The position numbers were made by a program, and so were the translations under genes. From Pseudomonas taiwanensis (GTDB lineage: Bacteria > Pseudomonadota > Gammaproteobacteria > Pseudomonadales > Pseudomonadaceae), in the NCBI RefSeq assembly GCF_013393345.1, contig NZ_QJRF01000069.1, forward strand, positions 248,001 to 312,000: a stretch of 64,000 bases of DNA. The letters run 5' to 3'. The notes below the pieces were generated by a model. The model saw only the letters and a program-made list of their open reading frames with translations, was not told the DNA's origin and made no database searches. Each line of letters begins with the position of its first letter. Within the stretch, counting starts at the first letter, position 1. Positions 58,366 through 64,000 of this stretch are shown in pieces.

Positions 58366-58576
58366 AGGCCAAGCTGAGCCAGCGCCACCGTCGCGGCAGA
58401 CATGCGTGCTGAACAGCCAGTCAGGTTCGGCATTGCGCACCAGCGAGGATGGCCAGGTGCCATCGAACTGGTTAAGGTAGACGCGTCGCGTAGCTGAACG
58501 CGGTATGGCCGATTCGAGTCAGGGCAGACCGCACAGCGACGTCGTGACTGGCAGGGAGCTGGTAAATGATTGACAT
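58366..58576 (-). pseudogene. Frameshifted hypothetical gene fragment
   Basis: MSIIYQLPASHDVAVRSALT and RIGHTAFSYATR are in one frame; RVYLNQFDGTWPSSLVRNAE and PDWLFSTHVCRDGG continue in the next frame after a break near 58.48 kb. The continuity of protein-like sequence suggests a broken gene of about 70 residues. The beginning overlaps the start of the helicase gene on the other strand. Confidence 0.4.
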
Positions 58577-61500
58577 CGATCTGTTTGACGAAACGGGTGT
58601 ACTGAACCTGCCCAGATGCAAGGCTATTTCTGGCGCAGTGCTAGGGAATCCGGTGTTGGCGTACCGTAGCGATTTACCTTGTGTCCGCCAGGTCACGGTG
58701 GGCCGCTATCGGAAGACTGGGGTGAATGGATTTCTCGCCCGCGATGACATGGGCACGCTTTTCATCTCCCCGCGTCCGACCGCAGCCAAAATTCCCGCAG
58801 ACGGCTGTTTGCTGATGGCTGCGGTCAGCGAGCCCAGTGAGTGTTTCGATCCGGCGCGCTTGCAGGACGTCTCCTGGCTCATGCCGCGCCCCACCAATCC
58901 CAACCTAGAAGCGCCTGAAGTCAGTGAGGCGCGTTGCCGGGATATCGTCGAGAGTTGGGCGGATAGCTTCGAGTTTCGTGAGGAGAACCGCGACGAAGGC
59001 CGGAAGGGCCTACGACGCCCTCAAGTTGGGGCGTTGTATGCCGCATTGGCGCATTGGAGTACCACCGAATCGCCAGCAACGATAGTCATGCCAACGGGGA
59101 CTGGTAAAACTGAAACCATGCTGGCGCTCTTGGTGCGCGCGCAGTTGCGCAGACTGCTTGTCGTGGTACCCAACTCGGCATTGCGTGATCAGCTTGTGGA
59201 GAAGTTTGCCACCTTGGGCAAACTGGCGGAGTGCGGTTGCGTACCCTCCTCTCTCAAAACCCCGGTGGTCGTGACGCTGAGGCACCTGCCCAAGTCGGCG
59301 GATGAAGTCGACCAAATCTTCCGCCGGGGGAATGTGATTGTTGCCAATATGAATGTGGTGGGGCAGTGCGAGCCGGACGTGCAGGCGCGTATGGTGGATC
59401 TGTGCTCGCACCTGTTTATCGATGAAGCACATCATATTGCAGCCCGTACCTGGAGCGAGTTCAAGCGCCGCTTCGAGGGTCACAGGCCAATATTGCAATT
59501 CACTGCGACGCCATTTCGAACAGACGGAAAGCGCGTTGATGGACGCTTTATCTATTCCTACCCGCTGTCCCGCGCCCAGGAGGAAGGGTATTTCCGCCCG
59601 GTTAGATTTCTGACCGTGGAGGAATATGGCGGAGGGACGGACTTGGCGATTGCCAGGCGCGCGGTCAGGCAGCTCGAGACGGATCTGCGCCTGGGCCTCG
59701 ATCATTTGCTGATGGCGCGTACTGATGATACCGCGCGAGCCGCCGAGCTCGAGCTGATCTACTGCCAAGCATTTCCCCAATATGCCCCGGTAGTCATCCA
59801 TAGCAAGTTGCCGCGTCAGCAACGGGATACCCGGTTAGAGGCGTTGCTGAAGCGCCGTAGCCGCATTCTGATTTGCGTCGATATGTTCGGTGAGGGTTTC
59901 GACCTGCCGCAATTGAAAATTGCAGCGCTGCATGATCGCCATAAAAGTCTGGCCATCACGCTGCAGTTTGTCGGCCGATTTACCCGAGATTTCCCCGTCG
60001 ATGTGGGGGACGCCCACGTGGTGGCCAATATCGCGGATGAGACCACCAACAACGCTTTGCGCAATCTCTACGCCGAGGATGCCGATTGGAATTTTCTGCT
60101 GAGAATGCTGAGTGAGGCCGCGACGGGGCGCGCGCGGAAGCGCAACGAAATGCTGGAGGGTTTCACCAGTCGACTTGATGACATCCCGTTGCAGACCCTG
60201 TTTCCTCGGATGAGCGCGGTGACTTACCGGACGGCCTGCGAACAATGGGATCCGCTCAAAATCCTTGAGGCAGTCGCCGGCGCACGGTTGCATGCCGGGC
60301 CCGTTGTGAATCCGCAGAGTAATGTGGCCATATTTGTAACGCGCGATGAAGAGCCGATTCGCTGGGGGGAAGTCAAGCAGATCCAGAATATCGAGTGGAA
60401 TCTGCATGTCCTTCACTGGAACGAGGAACTGCAGCTCTTGTTCATCAACAGCTCGAGCAAGGACTTCCACGAAAACGTGGCGGAAGCCGTCTGCGGTACA
60501 ACAGATCGAGTGTGGGGTAAGGACATCTTCCGTGTTCTCGGGCGGATAAACCGCTTGTTGCTCACGAACCTGGGTATCAGCCATGCCTTTGGCAAGAACA
60601 TTCGCTACACCATGTTCATGGGCTCAGACATTGCGGAGGGCTTAAGTGCCGCTTCGCTTGCTAACCGGAAGATGTCGAATGTGTTTGGTCTGGGGTACGA
60701 AAACGACGACATCACGACTATTGGCTGCTCATTCAAAGGACGAGTGTGGTCGCAGAGAATTGCGTACGACCTCTCGGAATGGGTCGATTGGTGCTCCCAT
60801 GTTGGCCGAAAGATGCTGGATTCAGCTATTGAAGTAGAGGGTATTTTCAATAAGTTGATCAAAGCGCGCCGTGTACAAGAACGCCCGCCGTTAGTGCCCG
60901 TGATGATCGTCTGGCCGGAGGATTTTCAGCATGAGGCAGAAGATCGCGTTGAAATCGAGATCGGCGAACAAAAGGAACCACTATTCGTCTGTGAGTTACG
61001 GCTGGCTAACCATCAAGAGGACGGGCCGTTAGTCTTTACTGTGGAAGTCGGCGAGGTGGCTGCCACGTTCCACTATGTGTTTGCCGAGGATATTGCGACT
61101 ATCCATCAACTGACCGGAGATGAAGCATTCGCCACCATTCGAGGCAAGCGCAAAACTTTGGCCGAGTGGTTCAATCAATCCCCGCCGATTATCCATTTCC
61201 ACACCGGGGACTTCTTGGTGTTCAATGAGTTGTTCGAGCTTCCGAAAGGCACAGAACGAGTCAGTTTTGATGTGAATAAAGTCACCGCCTGGGATTGGGG
61301 CGGGATTGACCTGAGGGTGGAGTCCCAAGGGGCCGAGAAAAAATCAAACTCAATTCAACGCCGGGTAATTGACACGGTGCTGACCGACCCCGAAGAGTTT
61401 GACTTGGTTTTTGACGGGGATGGCAAGGGCGAGGTGGCAGACGTCGTTGCGCTCAAAAAGATTGATGAGAAAATTTTGGTTCGACTGTATCACTGCAAAT

Positions 61501-61859
61501 ATTCTGGAATGGCTAAGCCAGGCGCACGGATCGATGATTTTTATGAAGTCTGCGGGCAGGCTCAGAAAAGTGTGCAATGGCGGGAAAGTCCACGACGTAT
61601 GCTCAAGCATCTCCTTCATCAAGAGAACAGGCGTATCGAAACTGGCAAGAAAAGTCGAATAGAACGAGGGGGGCGTGGCCAGTTGCAACAGTTCTTCAAT
61701 ATCGCTCGTACGGCGGCTTTTGCTTATGAAGTAGTGATCGTTCAACCTGGCTTAGATATAAAACGTCTAACGCCAGCCTTTCTCGACGTGCTTGGCGCAA
61801 CCGAACTGTTTCTCAAGGAGACCTTCTCCATCCCCTTGACCGTAGTGGTTAGTAAGTAG
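58566..61859 (+). CDS. Superfamily 2 DEAD/DEAH helicase with nuclease-like C-terminus
   Basis: 1097 residues; GGGAG lies 8 nt before the ATG. Motor motifs: Walker A MPTGTGKT (175-182), DEAH (286-289), TATPF (313-317), motif V VDMFGEGFDLP, motif VI QFVGRFTR (467-474). The middle 500 residues match nothing I know. Residues 943-1000 (DLVFDGDGKGEVADVVALKK, then LYHCKYSG) look like a PD-(D/E)xK-type core with acidic residues before a ...CK strand, though the usual E before xK is His. It may be a single-chain defence translocase-nuclease. Its context is a defence island, followed by a two-TM protein 69 bp away. Confidence 0.8.
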   Translation: MIDIDLFDETGVLNLPRCKAISGAVLGNPVLAYRSDLPCVRQVTVGRYRKTGVNGFLARDDMGTLFISPRPTAAKIPADGCLLMAAVSEPSECFDPARLQDVSWLMPRPTNPNLEAPEVSEARCRDIVESWADSFEFREENRDEGRKGLRRPQVGALYAALAHWSTTESPATIVMPTGTGKTETMLALLVRAQLRRLLVVVPNSALRDQLVEKFATLGKLAECGCVPSSLKTPVVVTLRHLPKSADEVDQIFRRGNVIVANMNVVGQCEPDVQARMVDLCSHLFIDEAHHIAARTWSEFKRRFEGHRPILQFTATPFRTDGKRVDGRFIYSYPLSRAQEEGYFRPVRFLTVEEYGGGTDLAIARRAVRQLETDLRLGLDHLLMARTDDTARAAELELIYCQAFPQYAPVVIHSKLPRQQRDTRLEALLKRRSRILICVDMFGEGFDLPQLKIAALHDRHKSLAITLQFVGRFTRDFPVDVGDAHVVANIADETTNNALRNLYAEDADWNFLLRMLSEAATGRARKRNEMLEGFTSRLDDIPLQTLFPRMSAVTYRTACEQWDPLKILEAVAGARLHAGPVVNPQSNVAIFVTRDEEPIRWGEVKQIQNIEWNLHVLHWNEELQLLFINSSSKDFHENVAEAVCGTTDRVWGKDIFRVLGRINRLLLTNLGISHAFGKNIRYTMFMGSDIAEGLSAASLANRKMSNVFGLGYENDDITTIGCSFKGRVWSQRIAYDLSEWVDWCSHVGRKMLDSAIEVEGIFNKLIKARRVQERPPLVPVMIVWPEDFQHEAEDRVEIEIGEQKEPLFVCELRLANHQEDGPLVFTVEVGEVAATFHYVFAEDIATIHQLTGDEAFATIRGKRKTLAEWFNQSPPIIHFHTGDFLVFNELFELPKGTERVSFDVNKVTAWDWGGIDLRVESQGAEKKSNSIQRRVIDTVLTDPEEFDLVFDGDGKGEVADVVALKKIDEKILVRLYHCKYSGMAKPGARIDDFYEVCGQAQKSVQWRESPRRMLKHLLHQENRRIETGKKSRIERGGRGQLQQFFNIARTAAFAYEVVIVQPGLDIKRLTPAFLDVLGATELFLKETFSIPLTVVVSK

Positions 61860-61928
61860 TCTCGCAGTAGGCTGGATGGGTATTTTTGGCAGTCTTGAAG
61901 CTAACCTTTATCGGGAGCACTTTTTAGC

Positions 61929-62399
61929 GTGACAAAGAAAACCATTGAGGACTTCCTCAACAGGAAGGTGGCGGATGCCTATTCAATCAAAAACCACAGC
62001 CTCTTCAGGGTGCTGCTGGAAATTTATGCCGGGGGGAAGCGTCTAAAATGTCTCTATGACAGTGAAATAATGAGAATTAGCGATTTTAGACAGGATCTGG
62101 CCAGCGCATTGGCAACTAACCAGGAGTCTCAAGCACGAATTGCAGGAAGTTGGATTTCGTTTCTTAAACCCAGAATTGATTTCCTCGAGTATTGGTCGTG
62201 GCTATTTGGCGCTCTTGCCACCGTGCTGGCAGCCCTGGTGACCATGATGAATCTTGCAGGGCAGAGCAGTCTTGTGGGAAATACCGTTATGGCGGTGCTG
62301 GCCTTGATATTTGCCATGATTAAATTCTCGGTAGATAAAAAGAGATATTGGTATAAATATATCGTTAGCCATCTGGATGCAATAAAGGTTGGGAGTTAG
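61929..62399 (+). CDS. Two-helix membrane protein downstream of the helicase
   Basis: 156 residues, GTG start with GGGAGC upstream. A soluble N-terminal half (MTKKTIEDFLNRKVADAYSI, IMRISDFRQDLASAL) precedes two membrane segments (WLFGALATVLAALVTMMNLA and GNTVMAVLALIFAMIKFSV), with a short basic C-terminus. The layout recalls SLATT-type or other two-TM effectors in anti-phage systems. Probably co-transcribed with the helicase. Low GC. Family not identified. Confidence 0.65.
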   Translation: MTKKTIEDFLNRKVADAYSIKNHSLFRVLLEIYAGGKRLKCLYDSEIMRISDFRQDLASALATNQESQARIAGSWISFLKPRIDFLEYWSWLFGALATVLAALVTMMNLAGQSSLVGNTVMAVLALIFAMIKFSVDKKRYWYKYIVSHLDAIKVGS

Positions 62400-62582
62400 A
62401 AAGCCATGGTTGGTGAGCGGCATATAACCGGAGTATAAACAATGCTTGCTTCGCAAAGGGTCTGCCAGACGTGCACTTGCGTACACTTCCAATGTTAAGA
62501 CTCTTTCCCTGCCATGCCGGGGTTAATACGTCCGCTGGGCTGGTGATCTGAATCCAAGGCACGGCCTACACTGGAGGGGCTT

Positions 62583-63746
62583 ATGCAAGAACAATATGAC
62601 CGAGCACTTCTACTCAATGAAGTCTGGTCTGAGCCTTTGAGCGTGGTAGCCCCTCGATATGGTCTGTCTGACGTCGGCCTTAAGAAACTGTGTGCCAGGT
62701 TGCAGATTCCAACGCCATCGCGCGGCCATTGGGCGAAACTCAAGGCAGGAAGGCCGGTTACCGCCACTCCGAGTTTGCAGGCGTACACCGGACTGCCAGT
62801 CCACTTGTTCAGGCCTGAAGCGGCCGCCATGGTTGCCTCAAGCCGTCCTACACAGAGCGTTGAGCTCGAAGACCCTCGTCTTCAGGCAATTCTCGAATAT
62901 GAGAAACATCCTGATCATCGAATCGTAGTACCCGAAAGCCTGCGAAATCCCCATGCCTTGGTGGTTAAGACCCAAGAGGCTTTAGCCAATCCGTACCGGG
63001 ATCAACGCGACTTCCCGAGGCCACACGGGGAGGCCCTAGATCTTCGAGTCTCCAAGGCGATGCAATCTCGAGCACTCCGGGTCGCGGACACCTTGATCAA
63101 GGCGCTTGAAAAACGCGGCTATCCCGTCACAGTCGAAAAGAAAGTTACCCATGTAGGCATCTTAGGAATGCAGATCGAGCTGACGTTTTTTGAGTCCGCC
63201 CGACGCTCCAAGTACGCGCCGACCGCGCAGGAGATGGCGAAGCTGGCGCGCAACCAATGGGTGAGAATCCCTGATTGGCAATACCACCCAACCGGGATTC
63301 TTCAGGTGCTAGTCAACGAGGGATATGGCGGAAAGGTGACTGACTCCGCCAGAGCAACCGTTGAGGAGCAGCTCAATCAGGTGATCTGTGACATCGCCCG
63401 TAGGGCGGTGCATTACTTGGTAAGTCGTGAGCGGCAAGCCAGTGCCGAGGCGGAGCACCAGCGCAAGCGCGAGGCCGCATTCGCTCAGAAAGCGATCCAG
63501 GATGCTGAGCGCAAACGACTGCTTGGACTATTAAAACAAGCCAAGCAATGGCAACGCGCATGCTTGCTGCGCCACTACCTTGACGAGTTCGAGCAGACCG
63601 CGCGCCGTCGCGGTCAGTTGACCCCAGACCAGCTGGAGCAGTTGTGTTGGGGCCGGGCAAAAGCCGATTGGCTCGACCCGTTCACGGACGCTCGTGACGA
63701 ATGGTTAGACAAGGTTATCGAGGTACCGAGTCGATACTCGTGGTGA
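62583..63746 (+). CDS. Hypothetical protein with helix-turn-helix-like N-terminus
   Basis: 387 residues; GGAGG is 5 nt before the ATG. Residues 1-55 (VWSEPLSVVAPRYGLSDVGL, KKLCARLQIPTPSRGHWAKL) look like a DNA-binding helix-turn-helix of the kind seen in a widespread uncharacterised family. Residues 280-330 form a charged coiled coil (RERQASAEAEHQRKREAAFA). The C-terminus has DPFTDARDEWL. No enzyme motif is seen. 183 bp after the membrane protein gene, so possibly a separate unit; function unknown. Confidence 0.65.
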   Translation: MQEQYDRALLLNEVWSEPLSVVAPRYGLSDVGLKKLCARLQIPTPSRGHWAKLKAGRPVTATPSLQAYTGLPVHLFRPEAAAMVASSRPTQSVELEDPRLQAILEYEKHPDHRIVVPESLRNPHALVVKTQEALANPYRDQRDFPRPHGEALDLRVSKAMQSRALRVADTLIKALEKRGYPVTVEKKVTHVGILGMQIELTFFESARRSKYAPTAQEMAKLARNQWVRIPDWQYHPTGILQVLVNEGYGGKVTDSARATVEEQLNQVICDIARRAVHYLVSRERQASAEAEHQRKREAAFAQKAIQDAERKRLLGLLKQAKQWQRACLLRHYLDEFEQTARRRGQLTPDQLEQLCWGRAKADWLDPFTDARDEWLDKVIEVPSRYSW

Positions 63747-64000
63747 ACGAGCAATGCCCCCTGGGGTAGCTCGCCGCTCGCTGGGGCTGCACGACGGCAG
63801 GATTTGTTCTGGAGATCTCGCGAGGGATGGCAATTGCGGCAATCCCGGTGACGAAGCGATAGTCTCACCTCGACTCTGGGGTTGTGCGGAGCACAAAGTT
63901 GCCGCGAGCGGGACGCCGCTCCTTCAGTGCGATGCCTTCCCAGCCCAGCGGACTATCCCCTTGTAGGCCTCGTTCGAGGTGTCGTTCGAGGTTGTCGAAG
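63747..64000. other. Right-edge non-coding stretch
   Basis: No gene recognised. A short tandem repeat CGTTCGAGGT occurs twice at 63970-63991. The stretch is cut by the window end. Confidence 0.4.

Noticed and set aside
60014-60023. CCCACGTGGT in the helicase gene as parS
   Set aside because: Only the central CCACGTGG matches; the flanking bases do not.

Overview
The window is the replication-origin region of a Pseudomonas chromosome. The evidence is the order glmS-glmR-glmU-atpCDGAHFEBI-parB-parA-rsmG-mnmG ... mnmE-yidC-yidD-rnpA-rpmH-oriC-dnaA-dnaN-recF-gyrB, which is the usual Pseudomonas arrangement. Supporting signs are high GC, REP-like repeats, parS sites of the GTTCCACGTGGAAC type, and a MifS/MifR/PcaT alpha-ketoglutarate module. 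The protein sequences resemble the P. aeruginosa / P. nitroreducens / P. citronellolis side of the genus; I cannot name the species.

Layout. 0-0.8 kb is a non-coding degenerate tandem repeat carrying DnaA boxes. 0.8-5 kb holds a leftward copper-type cluster: a DUF2946 protein, a PepSY membrane protein, a PCu(A)C chaperone and a secreted haem-motif protein with a lectin-like tail. 5-11.5 kb has a DUF3301 protein, an alpha/beta hydrolase, the sensor kinase/NtrC-type regulator pair MifS-MifR, and the PcaT permease with a sigma-54 promoter, flanked by inverted repeats. 11.9-15.6 kb holds zinc-homeostasis genes: two COG0523 GTPases and zinc-independent FolE2, with a Zur-like box between the second GTPase and folE2. 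15.6-21.2 kb has a CFA-synthase-like methyltransferase and the GlcNAc supply genes glmS, glmR and glmU. 21.3-28.6 kb is the complete F1Fo ATP synthase operon. 28.6-32.9 kb is parB-parA-rsmG-mnmG.

Between mnmG and mnmE (33-37.7 kb) lies an oriC-like DnaA-box cluster, then a small decayed island. The island has an integrase remnant at each end and carries a type VI secretion effector/immunity module (PAAR-like fusion, Ntox15/Tde1-type DNase, GAD-like/DUF1851 immunity protein, unknown third protein). 37.7-48.3 kb is the canonical origin: mnmE-yidC-yidD-rnpA-rpmH, oriC, dnaA-dnaN-recF-gyrB, with two perfect parS sites in recF.

From 48.4 kb to the right edge, the genes normally found after gyrB are replaced by a defence island. 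It contains a type I restriction-modification operon (hsdM-hsdS-hsdR) preceded by an unusual methyltransferase-like/specificity fusion and a small DUF4258-like protein, then gene relics, then an approximately 1100-residue helicase with a nuclease-like C-terminus followed by a two-helix membrane protein, then an unrecognised protein with a helix-turn-helix-like start.

The strongest items for follow-up are these: the extreme and one-sided density of consensus DnaA boxes (27 exact TTATCCACA found by eye, none to the right of the dnaA promoter); the second oriC-like cluster beside mnmG; the atp promoter whose 17-bp spacer is a G/C homopolymer palindrome; the effector island at the 3' end of mnmE; the extra methyltransferase-like protein in the type I operon; and the helicase/two-TM pair. 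All calls were made by reading the sequence; no database search was run.
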